Origin: Pyxidicoccus xibeiensis
GTDB taxonomy: Bacteria; Myxococcota; Myxococcia; Myxococcales; Myxococcaceae
DNA length: 64,000 bases
Direction of reading: 5' to 3'
NCBI RefSeq assembly: GCF_024198175.1
Contig: NZ_JAJVKV010000003.1
Location: 186,001-250,000, forward strand
Of this stretch, positions 53,317-63,324 are shown one piece after another; position 1 is the stretch's first letter; every line of letters begins with the position of its first letter. The notes beneath the pieces were generated by a model that made no database searches, had not been told where the DNA came from, and saw only the letters and a program-made list of their open reading frames with translations. Position numbers and translations under genes: made by a program.

Positions 53317-54057
53317 TCAGGGGGAGTCGCCCCGCGCCACCGCGCGCCCCAGGTGCTTGAAGGCCGTGAGCCACAGCTCCGCCTCGCGCTGGGTGAGCCG
53401 CGCCCGCATCAACGTCAGCTCCAGCTCGTTCAGCACGTGCTCCGGCGCCTGGGGGTTCAGGAAGTCCGCCTTGAGCATGACCTCCTTCATCCGCGCCGCC
53501 AGCGCGTTGAGGGTGCCCTGCCGCGCGCCGGGCTCCGGTGCCTGCGCGGCGGGCGCCTGCGTCTCCATCAGCCCCTGCCGGTGGCAGAGGTAGAGCAGCA
53601 CCGCCGTGGACTGGGCCAGGTTCATGGACGGCTGCACGTCCGAGGTGGGGATGACGAGCACGTCCGTGCAGCGCGCCAGGTCCTCGTCGGACATGCCCCG
53701 CTGCTCACCCCCGAACACCAGCGCCACCCGCCCGCGCACGCTCTCCTCGGCCAGCCGCCGCACCGCGTCCTCCGGCGTGAGCGCCGTGCGCCCCTTGAGC
53801 TGGGTGCGAGACGTGGTGCCGACGGCATACACGCAGTCCGTGAGGGCCTCGCGCAGGTCCTTCGCCACCACCACCTTCTCGAGGACGCTCTCGCTGTGCA
53901 CCGCCAGGCGCTCGGCGCCCTGGGTGGACTGCATGACGGGGTCCGACAGAATCAGCCGTGAAAACCCGAAGTTGGCCATGACCCGCGCCGCGGCCCCGAG
54001 GTTGTCCGGCGAGCGCGTCTGGTGCAGGACAACGGTGAGATACTCCCCTGGACGCAT
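53317..54057 (-). CDS. trmJ: TrmJ-type tRNA/rRNA 2'-O-methyltransferase (SpoU/SPOUT)
   Basis: 246 residues. The SPOUT trefoil-knot signature is complete: motif 1 QTRSPDNLGAAARVMANFG, motif 2 RVALVFGGEQRGMSDEDLAR and motif 3 IPTSDVQPSMNLAQSTAVLL. The C-terminal extension (ELTLMRARLTQREAELWLTA) is the TrmJ-type tail. TrmJ methylates the 2'-OH of nucleotide 32 in tRNAs with SAM; close relatives act on rRNA. It is divergent from the lipoprotein at 54111 with 53 nt between starts. Confidence 0.88.
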   Translation of the reverse strand: MRPGEYLTVVLHQTRSPDNLGAAARVMANFGFSRLILSDPVMQSTQGAERLAVHSESVLEKVVVAKDLREALTDCVYAVGTTSRTQLKGRTALTPEDAVRRLAEESVRGRVALVFGGEQRGMSDEDLARCTDVLVIPTSDVQPSMNLAQSTAVLLYLCHRQGLMETQAPAAQAPEPGARQGTLNALAARMKEVMLKADFLNPQAPEHVLNELELTLMRARLTQREAELWLTAFKHLGRAVARGDSP

Positions 54058-54110
54058 GCCGCCGAGTTTAGCTGGTTGATCCGGGAGGAGATCGGTATAT
54101 TCCCGCTCGT

Positions 54111-54707
54111 ATGCGTCGCTGGCTCCCTGGGCTGCTCCTCTGTCTCGTCACCGTCCTCACCGCTTGCGGCGAGGCCGGCGCGCCCGTGCGCGCCACGATG
54201 AGCGCGCGGCAGGCCCTCACCAACCCGCCGGAGTTCCTGGAGTTCGAGTCCCAGGCGACGCGGCTGGAGCTGTTCCGCGAGGTGGCCCGGCAGTCGGCCA
54301 TCGAGGCGGGCCAGGCGGCGCAGGCGCAGGCCCTCGTGCTCTTCCCCATCAGCCAGGAAGGCGAGCTGCTGGCGGCGCCGGGCTTCGACGCGAAGATGGA
54401 CCTCTTCCAGTTCCCGGATGCGGGTGGCGGACTCCAGCTGGTGTTCGACGCGCGCGCCGGTGAGCGGTGGCCGGAGGACCGGCGGGACGGCCTGCAGGGC
54501 CTGTCCGAGCGCGAGGCGGCGGAGCTGCTGGCCCGCACGCTGCTGTCGCACTGGGGCATCCGTCCGGTGGTCGCGGTGCAGGTGGACCGGGCGTCGGGCG
54601 CGCCGTACGCGGTGGCCTACGTGGACGGAATCCTCCGCATCAATCCGGCTTTCCTGTACCTGGCGGCGGCGTACGGTCCCGCTTCCATGCCGGCTCCGCT
54701 CCAGTAG
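54111..54707 (+). CDS. Hypothetical lipoprotein
   Basis: 198 residues. Lipoprotein signal LLLCLVTVLTAC|GEA. The mature part is mixed alpha/beta with RLELFREVARQSAIEAGQAA and AELLARTLLSHWGIRPVVAV. No family is recognised and no metal motif is visible. It is followed after 74 nt by purC on the same strand. Confidence 0.7.
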   Translation: MRRWLPGLLLCLVTVLTACGEAGAPVRATMSARQALTNPPEFLEFESQATRLELFREVARQSAIEAGQAAQAQALVLFPISQEGELLAAPGFDAKMDLFQFPDAGGGLQLVFDARAGERWPEDRRDGLQGLSEREAAELLARTLLSHWGIRPVVAVQVDRASGAPYAVAYVDGILRINPAFLYLAAAYGPASMPAPLQ

Positions 54708-54781
54708 AGTCGCGCGCCTCCCGCAGAAGGCCCACCTTTGACTCGCCGCTTCCAGCGAGGAGGCGGGGCCGCGAGGCGCCT

Positions 54782-55741
54782 GTGAATCCCTCCGCACTTC
54801 AAGCCCAGCTGTCCCTCACGCTCAAGCAGACGGACCTGCCGTCGCTCGGCCAGCACTATCGCGGGAAGGTCCGCGAGACGTACCGGCAGGGCGACAGGCT
54901 CATCCTGGTGACGACGGACCGGCTGTCCGCGTTCGACCACGTCTTGACGACCCTGCCCTTCAAGGGCGAGGTGCTCAACCGGCTGTCCGCCTTCTGGTTC
55001 GAGCGCACCAAGCACATCTGCCCCAACCACGTGGTGGACGTGCCGGACCCCAACGTCACCGTGGCGCGGGCCTGCCAGCCCTTCGCGGTGGAGGTGGTGG
55101 TCCGCGGCTACCTCACGGGCAGCCTGTGGCGCGACTACCAGAAGGGCACGCACACCGCCTACGGGCTGCCCTTCCCCGCCGGCCTGCGCAAGGACGAGGC
55201 CTTCCCCGAGCCCATCATCACCCCGTCCACCAAGGCCGAGTACGGCCAGCACGACGAGCCCATCTCGGAGAAGGAAATCCTCGCGCGAGGGCTGGCCAGT
55301 CCCCGCGACTGGGCCCGCATCACCGAGGCCGCGAAGGGGCTCTTCCGGGAGGGCCAGCGCCTGGCGCGGACGCGCGGCCTCATCCTGGTGGACACCAAGT
55401 ACGAGTTCGGGAAGGTGGGCGACGAGCTGCTCGTCATCGACGAGATGCACACGCCCGACTCCAGCCGTTACTGGGTGGCGGACGAGTACGAGGAGCGCTT
55501 CGCCAGGGGCGAGGACCAGCGCATGCTGGACAAGGAGAACATCCGCCAGTGGCTCATCCGCGAGCGGAACTTCTCCGGCCAGGGCACCCCGCCCGTCATC
55601 CCCGACTCCGTCCGTGAGGACCTGGCCACCAAGTACCTGGCCGCCTACGAGCGGATTACCGGCGCGCCGCTGGCGCTGGAGCCGGGGGACGTGCACGCGC
55701 GCATCGAGCGCAACCTGCGGGCGAAGGGCTACCTGAAGTAG
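54782..55741 (+). CDS. purC: Phosphoribosylaminoimidazole-succinocarboxamide synthase
   Basis: 319 residues from GTG 54782. SAICAR synthetase hallmarks: GQHYRGKVRETYRQGDRLIL, DRLSAFDHVLTTLPFKGEVL, VEVVVRGYLTGSLWRDYQKG, LILVDTKYEFGKVGDELLVI and DEMHTPDSSRYW. It joins CAIR and aspartate with ATP in purine synthesis. The length matches the Saccharomyces-type long PurC. It faces purB, the next enzyme in the pathway, across a hairpin. Confidence 0.97.
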   Translation: MNPSALQAQLSLTLKQTDLPSLGQHYRGKVRETYRQGDRLILVTTDRLSAFDHVLTTLPFKGEVLNRLSAFWFERTKHICPNHVVDVPDPNVTVARACQPFAVEVVVRGYLTGSLWRDYQKGTHTAYGLPFPAGLRKDEAFPEPIITPSTKAEYGQHDEPISEKEILARGLASPRDWARITEAAKGLFREGQRLARTRGLILVDTKYEFGKVGDELLVIDEMHTPDSSRYWVADEYEERFARGEDQRMLDKENIRQWLIRERNFSGQGTPPVIPDSVREDLATKYLAAYERITGAPLALEPGDVHARIERNLRAKGYLK

Positions 55742-55754
55742 CGCTTCCGCGGGC

Positions 55755-55787
55755 GGACGGCCGGGGCTCGAGGGCTCCGGCCCGTCC
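55755..55787. terminator. GC-rich hairpin between purC and purB
   Basis: Stem GGACGG.CCGG / CCGGCCCGTCC with one bulged base and a 12-nt loop, midway between the convergent stops. No long T-tract. Confidence 0.5.
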
Positions 55788-55800
55788 TGACAGCCCCGGC

Positions 55801-57110
<1,310 letters not shown>

Positions 57111-57114
<4 letters not shown>

Positions 57115-58055
57115 TCGTAGACCTTCACGGCAAAGTCCCGCCGCGCCGCCAGCCGGAGCAGCTCCAGCACGGCATCGGAGGACGGACCCAACTTCCTGGT
57201 GGCGGTGAGGTTGAGGGACAAGTCCATGCCCTCCGGCTGCGCCACCGCCAGCGCACCCGGGTCGACCTTCTCGTGGATGATGCGGTTGGCGAGCCGCCCC
57301 GCCTGCTGGCCGATGGCCGTGGGGCCAGGCGACAGCGCCAGCGTGGCGCCCTCCTTCACCTGGCTGGGCGTGAGCGCGACGAGCGGGAGCTTCCGCGCCG
57401 CCGCGAAGGCGATGAGCGACTGGACGACGGCGGCGTTGCCCACCGTCTTGTCCGCCACCATCAGCAGCGCGTCAATGCGGCCCGCCGCGCCCTCCAGCAC
57501 CTTGTCCACCCGGGCCAGTGAGTCCACCTCCAGCGGGACGATGGTCAGCCCCCGGGGCGAGGCCGCCGCCTGCGCGCGCGCCAGCGTGCTCGCGGAGAAG
57601 CGCGGGTCATGGAGGATGCCCACGCGTTTCGCCCGGGGCGCCACCGCCAGCAGCGCCTCGACTTCCGGGCCCAGGTCGCTGGTGAGGGAGATGCCGGTGA
57701 CGTTGGGGCCCTCCAGCCCGTACTTCTCGTAGTAGGGCACCATGGCGAAGAGGACGGGCACGTCCTCGCCCAGCGAGCGGCGCGCGGCGTTGGCCGCCAG
57801 CGGCCCCAGCGCCAGTACCAGGGCGGGCTTCTGCACCGCGAGCTTCTTGAAGGCGCGGGCGGCCGCGCCGGCGCTCTCGTCCAGCATGACCTCCTGCACC
57901 TCGGCGCGGGCCTCCGCGGCGAAGCCGGCGATGACGGAAGCGTAGGGGGCGAGGTTGGCGGACTTCACCGCCACCACGCGTGGACGGGCAGGCCCCTGCG
58001 CTCCCGCGGTCGACGGGAGCACCGCGACGAGGAGCGCGAGGGCCAGCCGCCTCAT
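57111..58055 (-). CDS. ABC transporter substrate-binding protein (TrpX/PF04392 type)
   Basis: 314 residues; ATG 58055 overlaps the stop of the kinase gene and its own stop overlaps the purB start, 4 bases each. Signal peptide RLALALLVAVLPSTAGA. Fold of the ABC_sub_bind family: VLALGPLAANAARRSLGEDV, LFAMVPYYEKYGLEGPNVTG and RVGILHDPRFSASTLARAQA. Relatives bind small ligands such as tryptophan or act as periplasmic sensors. No permease or ATPase gene is next to it, so it may sense rather than transport. Confidence 0.85.
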
Positions 58056-60823
58056 GGACGCACGCCCGAGCAGCAGCGGAAGCCCACCGAGTCCGAGCGC
58101 TCCGTGGGGGCGGCGTTCTTCCGGGCCGAGCAGCGCGACGTGTAGTCCGGCAGGTTGAACGCGCCGCCCTTCAGCGTGAAGTCCACCCGGGCCTTGTCGA
58201 AGTGGGTGGCCGTCCACTCCGCCGCGTTGCCGGACAGGTCCAGCACGCCGTAGCCGGACTTGCAGCGCTTGAAGTTCCCGGTGGGCGCCAGCATCCGGTC
58301 GTCGCCCGAAGCCGTCTCCGTGTTGCAGGTGTCGGCGTTGTACCCGTTGCCATACGGGAAGCGCGTGTTGCCCGGACCCTTGCATGCCTTCTCCCACTCC
58401 TCCTCCGTGCACAGCCGCTTCCCCGCGCCTTCGCACAGGGCCCGGGCCTCCTCCCAGCTCACCTTCACCTTCGGCTTCGCGCCGCCCTGGTTGGGGTACT
58501 CGTATTCATCCACGCAGAAGGAGGACACCTGCACGCTGGCGAGCGGGCGCTCGTCGATGAAGCTCATCGAGTCGTCCGCCGCCGTTCCCATCTTGAAGGC
58601 GCCACCACTCACCAGCCGCATCCCCGCGGGACAGCCTCCCACCGCCGCCACGACGGGCGCGCTGTCCCCGGCAGGCGGCGCGGCCACCTGCTCCTGTCGC
58701 GGGGGCACCTGCTTGCCGGGCTCCAGCGGCAGTGGCGCCACCTTGTACCGGGGGCGCAGGGCCCGCAGCAGCAGGTAGCCGCCGCCACCGCCCAGGGCCA
58801 GGCCTCCGAGGGTGAGGAGAATCAACCCCACGATGGAGCGGGCCTTCGACTTCGAGGCCCGCATGACGGGCTGCGTGGGCAGGGCGCCAATGCGCGGCGC
58901 CGAGCGGGCAGCGGACGTGGCCGGCGAGTCCGGACTCCGAGCCCCCGAGCGGGCCCCCGCTCCCGCGGACGCGGCGTCCAGCGCGCGAGGTCCGGAGCGG
59001 GCGCCGGACACGGCCGGTGAGGACTCCAGCGTGCGGGCACGGGCACCGGAGACCGCGGGCGACGCCTCCAGGGTCCTCGCGGTGGAGCGGGCGCCGGAGT
59101 CCGAGGGAGACAGCTCGGACGCTTCCCCGCGCGGCGCCGAGCGGGCGGGGGCCGAGGCTTCCACGCGAGGGGCACCGCGAGGCTGTGCGGGTGCCGCGAG
59201 AGACGGCTCCAAGGGCTCCACACGCGGCGCGCTACGAGGAAGCGTTGGGGCCGAAGAAGACGCCTCGGCCTCCGCGCGCGACGCGCCACGTGATGGCGAA
59301 GGAGACGCCTCGGCCTCGGTACGCGATGCGCCACGAGGTGGCCCCGAGGTCGAAGAAGACGCCTCGGACTCCGGGCGCTGCGCACCGCGAGGCTGCAGGG
59401 CGGCCACAGGCCCCGAGGGACGGGGCGATGGCACCAAGGCTACGGGCCCCGACGCCCGGGGTGTGCCCGGCGCCTTCGCCGGGGGCGGCGCGATGAATGG
59501 AAGGGCCTGCTCCGTCAGTCGCTGCGAAGGATGCCCCGCACCGGCCAGGGCGCCGGGGTTGCCGCCGATGATGGCGGCCAGCGTCGCCGCATCCAGGGGC
59601 TGCGTGGCATCCGGCGGAGGCGGCTCCTCTTCGGCAGGCGCGGGAGTGTTCGGCGCCGCCACCCCGGGCGACGCGCTCTGCACCGGGTGCAGGCCGGTGG
59701 GAATCGGCAGCATGCCGGTGGGGACCGGCGGGGGCGGCCTGGCGCTCTGGCGCGCGGCGGCGGCCGGTGAGCCCGCGGGCGGTGGCATCCCGCGCTGGCG
59801 CGTCACCACGGCGGGCGGGGAGCGGGCGAGGATGCTGCTGTACTCGGCGTGCAGCTCCCCCGCGGTCTTCGGCCGGGCCAGGGGATTGGGGTTGAGCGCG
59901 CGCCGGTAGAGCGCCTCGAACGAGGTGGGCAGGTCCGGGTGGTGCATCGTCAGCCCGGGCGTGACACCGTCCTCCGGAACGAGCCCCGTCACCATCTCGC
60001 CCATGATGACCGCGAGCGAGAACACGTCCATGCGCGTGTCCAGCTCGCCACCGCTGATGTACTCCGGAGCGATGTAGGCGTCCGCGCGGTGGCCCTTCTG
60101 GGCCTGGACGAAGGGCAGGTGCGGCACGGCCAGCCCCAGCCCGTAGTCCGTCACCTTCAGCAGGTCCGGCAGGACGATGACGTTCTCCGGCTTGAGGTCG
60201 GAGTGCGGCCCGAAGCGGTGCGCCGCATCCAGCGCGGCGGCCATCTGCCCCAGCAGCGGCTCCGCCTCCTTCAGCGAGAACAGCTGCCCGCGCTGGACGC
60301 GCTGCTCCAGCATCCGCCGCAGCGTCATCCCCTCCAGCAGCTGCATGGTGAAGAAGGGGCGGTCCCCGTCCACGCCCTCCTCGTACACGCGCAGCAGGTT
60401 CGGGTGGTTGAGCTTCTTGCCCGTGCGCAGGGAGAACGAGAACTGGGTGCGCTCCTCGGGCTGCTGCACCAGGCGCGGGTGCACGACCTTGAGGGCCAGC
60501 TCGACGTCGATTTCCTGGTCCTGGGCCTTGAAGACGAAGCCCATGGGGCCGGCGCCCACCACTTCCTGGATGGCGTAACGGCCCGCGACGACGTCTCCCG
60601 GCTTGTAGGGAGCGCCGTCCAGTCCCCGTCTCCGAGCGGGGCCGGCCGCCTGGCGCGCCGCCGCGTCGTACTTCAGCCCGCAGGTGGGACAGGTGTCGGT
60701 CGTAGGTGGGACGTGGCTGCCGCAGCGGTGGCAAAGCAAAGCAGTGGGACTCCAGGGGCCCGTCGGGGAGACCGCCAGGGGGGGCGGCCCGACCTCATAT
60801 TCTGCACGCTCCCCTGTCAGCAA
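58052..60823 (-). CDS. Ser/Thr kinase-FGE-sulfatase domain fusion, membrane anchored
   Basis: Up to 923 residues. Order: zinc ribbon CHRCGSHVPPTTDTCPTCG (about 31-49), kinase domain 80-340, a 320-residue Pro/Ala/Ser/Arg linker, one transmembrane segment (SIVGLILLTLGGLALGGGGG), and an extracytoplasmic FGE-sulfatase domain (GMRLVSGGAFKMGTAADDSM, RLCTEEEWEKACKGPGNTRF, LDLSGNAAEWTATHF). In the kinase the HRD loop is HSDLKPENVIV and DFG is DYG; the VAIK-like Lys is in ELALKVVHP. The start is uncertain: only TTG 60823 begins the frame, while ATG 60810 lies out of frame just before a C-run. It probably senses an envelope ligand. Confidence 0.85.
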   Translation of the reverse strand: MLTGERAEYEVGPPPLAVSPTGPWSPTALLCHRCGSHVPPTTDTCPTCGLKYDAAARQAAGPARRRGLDGAPYKPGDVVAGRYAIQEVVGAGPMGFVFKAQDQEIDVELALKVVHPRLVQQPEERTQFSFSLRTGKKLNHPNLLRVYEEGVDGDRPFFTMQLLEGMTLRRMLEQRVQRGQLFSLKEAEPLLGQMAAALDAAHRFGPHSDLKPENVIVLPDLLKVTDYGLGLAVPHLPFVQAQKGHRADAYIAPEYISGGELDTRMDVFSLAVIMGEMVTGLVPEDGVTPGLTMHHPDLPTSFEALYRRALNPNPLARPKTAGELHAEYSSILARSPPAVVTRQRGMPPPAGSPAAAARQSARPPPPVPTGMLPIPTGLHPVQSASPGVAAPNTPAPAEEEPPPPDATQPLDAATLAAIIGGNPGALAGAGHPSQRLTEQALPFIAPPPAKAPGTPRASGPVALVPSPRPSGPVAALQPRGAQRPESEASSSTSGPPRGASRTEAEASPSPSRGASRAEAEASSSAPTLPRSAPRVEPLEPSLAAPAQPRGAPRVEASAPARSAPRGEASELSPSDSGARSTARTLEASPAVSGARARTLESSPAVSGARSGPRALDAASAGAGARSGARSPDSPATSAARSAPRIGALPTQPVMRASKSKARSIVGLILLTLGGLALGGGGGYLLLRALRPRYKVAPLPLEPGKQVPPRQEQVAAPPAGDSAPVVAAVGGCPAGMRLVSGGAFKMGTAADDSMSFIDERPLASVQVSSFCVDEYEYPNQGGAKPKVKVSWEEARALCEGAGKRLCTEEEWEKACKGPGNTRFPYGNGYNADTCNTETASGDDRMLAPTGNFKRCKSGYGVLDLSGNAAEWTATHFDKARVDFTLKGGAFNLPDYTSRCSARKNAAPTERSDSVGFRCCSGVRP

Positions 60824-60847
60824 GGAACGACGAGCAGGGTCTCCGGC

Positions 60848-61315
60848 CTAGCGGCCGGTGGAGCCGAAGCCGTTGGCGCCCCGTGACGTCGCGTCCAGCA
60901 CCTCCACCTCGTGCAGCGCCACCGACGTGACGGGCGCCACCACCAGCTGCGCCACGCGGTCACCCCGACGCAGGGTGAAGGGCTCGCTGGAGAGGTTGAC
61001 GAGGATGACCTGCACCTCGCCCCGGTAGTCCGCGTCCACCGTCCCCGGCGCGTTGAGCAGGGTGACGCCATGCCGGAGCGCCAGCCCCGAGCGCGGCCGC
61101 ACCTGTCCCTCGTAGCCGGGCGGCAGCGTCAGCGCGAGGCCCGTGGGCACCGCCAGGCGCTCCATCGGCCGCAGCACGAGCTCGCCCTCGATGTCGGCGC
61201 GCAAATCCAGGCCGGCGGCCAGCTCCGTCTCGTAGCGGGGCAGCGGCAGCGGGTCCGGCCAGGCGCGCACGCGACGCACCTTCACAGTCAGCGGAGGAGC
61301 CATGTGTGCATTCAT
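60848..61315 (-). CDS. dut: Deoxyuridine 5'-triphosphate nucleotidohydrolase (dUTPase)
   Basis: 155 residues; ATG 61315 or ATG 61303. All five trimeric dUTPase motifs are present: [10 protein letters not shown] (1), [12 protein letters not shown] (2), [20 protein letters not shown] (3), [14 protein letters not shown] (4) and [12 protein letters not shown] (5, the flexible arm with the catalytic Phe). It hydrolyses dUTP to dUMP and PPi, keeping uracil out of DNA. It is in a minus-strand run between the M23 peptidase and kinase genes. Confidence 0.97.
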   Translation of the reverse strand: MNAHMAPPLTVKVRRVRAWPDPLPLPRYETELAAGLDLRADIEGELVLRPMERLAVPTGLALTLPPGYEGQVRPRSGLALRHGVTLLNAPGTVDADYRGEVQVILVNLSSEPFTLRRGDRVAQLVVAPVTSVALHEVEVLDATSRGANGFGSTGR

Positions 61316-61354
61316 GACACAGGGCCCCACCAAGTCCACTTCCCGCCCGCCGGC

Positions 61355-62368
61355 TCAGGGCGTCGAGTCCTTCGCCACGGAGGAGCGAAGGGCGGTGCGG
61401 AACTTCAGCGGGTCCATGGGCCGCGCGGCCAGCTCCAGCTGGTAGTGCAGGTGGGGCCCGGTGGAGCGGCCGGTGTTGCCCGAGCGCGCGACGAGCTGCC
61501 CGCGCTCCACCCGCTGCCCGACTTGTACGACCAGCTCCGAGTTGTGGCAGTACGCCGTCGTCACGCCCCGCCCATGGTCCAGCACGAGGACGCGGCCATT
61601 CACGGCGTCCTCGCTCGCGCGCCGCACCACGCCCTCGGCCACCGCCACCACCGCCGTCCCCGTGGGCACGCCCAGGTCCACGCCCGTGTGCATCTTCCGG
61701 GTGCCCAGCACGGGGTGGATGCGCTCGCCGAAGGGGCTCGTCACGCGCGCGCCCTCGTGGACCGGCCAGGCCAGGCCGAAGGCCGTGGACAGGGCCAGCG
61801 CCTGCGCCGCGCCCACGGACGAGCCCTCGAAGCCGGGAGGCAGCTGCTGGGCGAGCCGCTCCAGCGTGGGCGCCCCACCCTCCGCCCGCACCCGCTCCAG
61901 CGCGTAGCGCGCGGGCACCCGACCGGCGAACAGCGCCGCCAGCCGCGCCTCGTCCTCGGGGAAGTCCGCCGCCAGCGCGGCATGCAGCTTCCGCGCGGCG
62001 ACGGGCCCCTCCGTCGAGTCCAGCAGCGCGGTGGAGGACACGCCCACCTCCGCGGCCAGCTCCAGCAGCGGCCGGCGCGCACGGAGCTCCAGGCCCTTGA
62101 AGGCCAGGTGCGTGCCCCAGGCCAGCGCCTCCGCGTCCGTGAGCGGCCGCGCCAGCGCGACTTCGGGGGCCACCAGCGGCTCCGACAGCGACGTGCCGCT
62201 CACCCCGTCGTAGTACGCCAGCAGCGGGCGCGCGCTGCTCTTCGTCCCCGTCACCCACGCCGTGCCCCGGCGCACCAGCGCGCCCGCGGGCGTGTGGTGG
62301 TACGCCGCCCACAGGCACAGCACGGCCATGCAGAAGTCCAGCAACCCCCGTGCGCGGCGTGGAAACAT
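61355..62368 (-). CDS. M23 family metallopeptidase
   Basis: 337 residues from ATG 62368, with a membrane-anchor-like N-terminus (LLDFCMAVLCLWAAYHH). The C-terminal lysostaphin-like domain has RIHPVLGTRKMHTGVDLGVP (HxxxD) and GNTGRSTGPHLHYQLELAAR (HxH), the zinc ligands of M23 enzymes. Acts on peptidoglycan cross-links or, if degenerate, on divisome control. Only 8 nt separate it from the upstream membrane-protein gene. Confidence 0.9.
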   Translation of the reverse strand: MFPRRARGLLDFCMAVLCLWAAYHHTPAGALVRRGTAWVTGTKSSARPLLAYYDGVSGTSLSEPLVAPEVALARPLTDAEALAWGTHLAFKGLELRARRPLLELAAEVGVSSTALLDSTEGPVAARKLHAALAADFPEDEARLAALFAGRVPARYALERVRAEGGAPTLERLAQQLPPGFEGSSVGAAQALALSTAFGLAWPVHEGARVTSPFGERIHPVLGTRKMHTGVDLGVPTGTAVVAVAEGVVRRASEDAVNGRVLVLDHGRGVTTAYCHNSELVVQVGQRVERGQLVARSGNTGRSTGPHLHYQLELAARPMDPLKFRTALRSSVAKDSTP

Positions 62369-62376
62369 GGGGCCTC

Positions 62377-63210
62377 TCAGCGCAGGAAGGACAGCACGGG
62401 AGTCGCATCCACCAGGGCGGCCAGCGCCAGCGGCACCACCACCGCGCACCCCACCCACCCGCGCCGGAAGGCGCCCTTGCCACCGTCCACCTCACAGGCC
62501 GCGTCCGCGTGCTGCAGGTTGCGCAGCACCGCGCGCCACCCCAGCGTGGCCAGCACGCCCACCAGCGCGCCCAGCGCCAGCCCCCGCGCCGCCACGTCCG
62601 CCGCGCCGTCACCGAACAGCTCGCGCCAGGACAGGTACACCGTGCCCTGGATGAGCCGCGCCACCGCGCACGCGCCCGCCAGCACCACCGCCGCCGTGGC
62701 CAGCGGCCGCAGCCACCGCATGGGCGTGGGCCGCCGCAGGCACCGCGTCCACAGCACCTTCCACGAGGGCCGCGCCGGCTCCGTCCCCAGCGCCGCCTTC
62801 CACGCCTCCGCCGGACGGGCCTCGCGCGCCTCCCGGTAGCCCAGCGCGGGGAGCGCCAGCACCAGGTCCGCCGCCAGCTCCCACGCCAGCGCCAGCATGC
62901 GCGCCAGCCGGGTGCGCAGCTCCAGCGACAGCCACTCCACCATGGGCGCGGTGAGCTCGTAGCGCCCCACCAGCGAGTCGAAGGCCGCGTCCGCCCGGTC
63001 CACCACCGCCATCAGCCGGTCATCCAGCGTGTCCGCCGCCGCGTGGACGCCCACCGCCACCAGCGCCAGCAGCCCCAGCGGCATGAAGGCCCAGCGCAGG
63101 CCGCCGAGGAAGCGGGAGACGTCGGCGACGAAGCTCGAGGACGGCGGCGAGGCGGCAGGCGGGCGGGGCGGCACGGGGCCTCCGGAACGGGGCTCGCACC
63201 TCCAACGCAC
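62377..63210 (-). CDS. Multi-pass membrane protein of unknown function
   Basis: 277 residues from GTG 63210. Three to four hydrophobic stretches: WAFMPLGLLALVAVGVHAAA, ATAAVVLAGACAVARLIQ, GLALGALVGVLATLGWRAVL and GCAVVVPLALAALVDATPVL. The N-terminus is Pro/Ser-rich. The C-terminus runs almost into the M23 gene, so the two are likely co-transcribed. No family is recognised. Confidence 0.7.
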   Translation of the reverse strand: MRWRCEPRSGGPVPPRPPAASPPSSSFVADVSRFLGGLRWAFMPLGLLALVAVGVHAAADTLDDRLMAVVDRADAAFDSLVGRYELTAPMVEWLSLELRTRLARMLALAWELAADLVLALPALGYREAREARPAEAWKAALGTEPARPSWKVLWTRCLRRPTPMRWLRPLATAAVVLAGACAVARLIQGTVYLSWRELFGDGAADVAARGLALGALVGVLATLGWRAVLRNLQHADAACEVDGGKGAFRRGWVGCAVVVPLALAALVDATPVLSFLR

Positions 63211-63245
63211 GACCCCCTTCCCCCGGTCTAAGTCATTCCCGCCAG

Positions 63246-63286
63246 AAACGAAAACGCCCCCCGCCGCACGGTGGCGACAGGGGGCA
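63246..63286 (-). terminator. Rho-independent terminator after pnp
   Basis: On the minus strand, stem GCCCCC ... GGGGGC with an inner CGCC/GGCG pair, followed by GTTTTCGTTTC. It closes the pnp transcript about 40 nt after its stop. Confidence 0.8.
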
Positions 63287-63324
63287 CTTCGAACTTCAGC
63301 CCAGGGGGCCGGAGTCAGCCAGGA

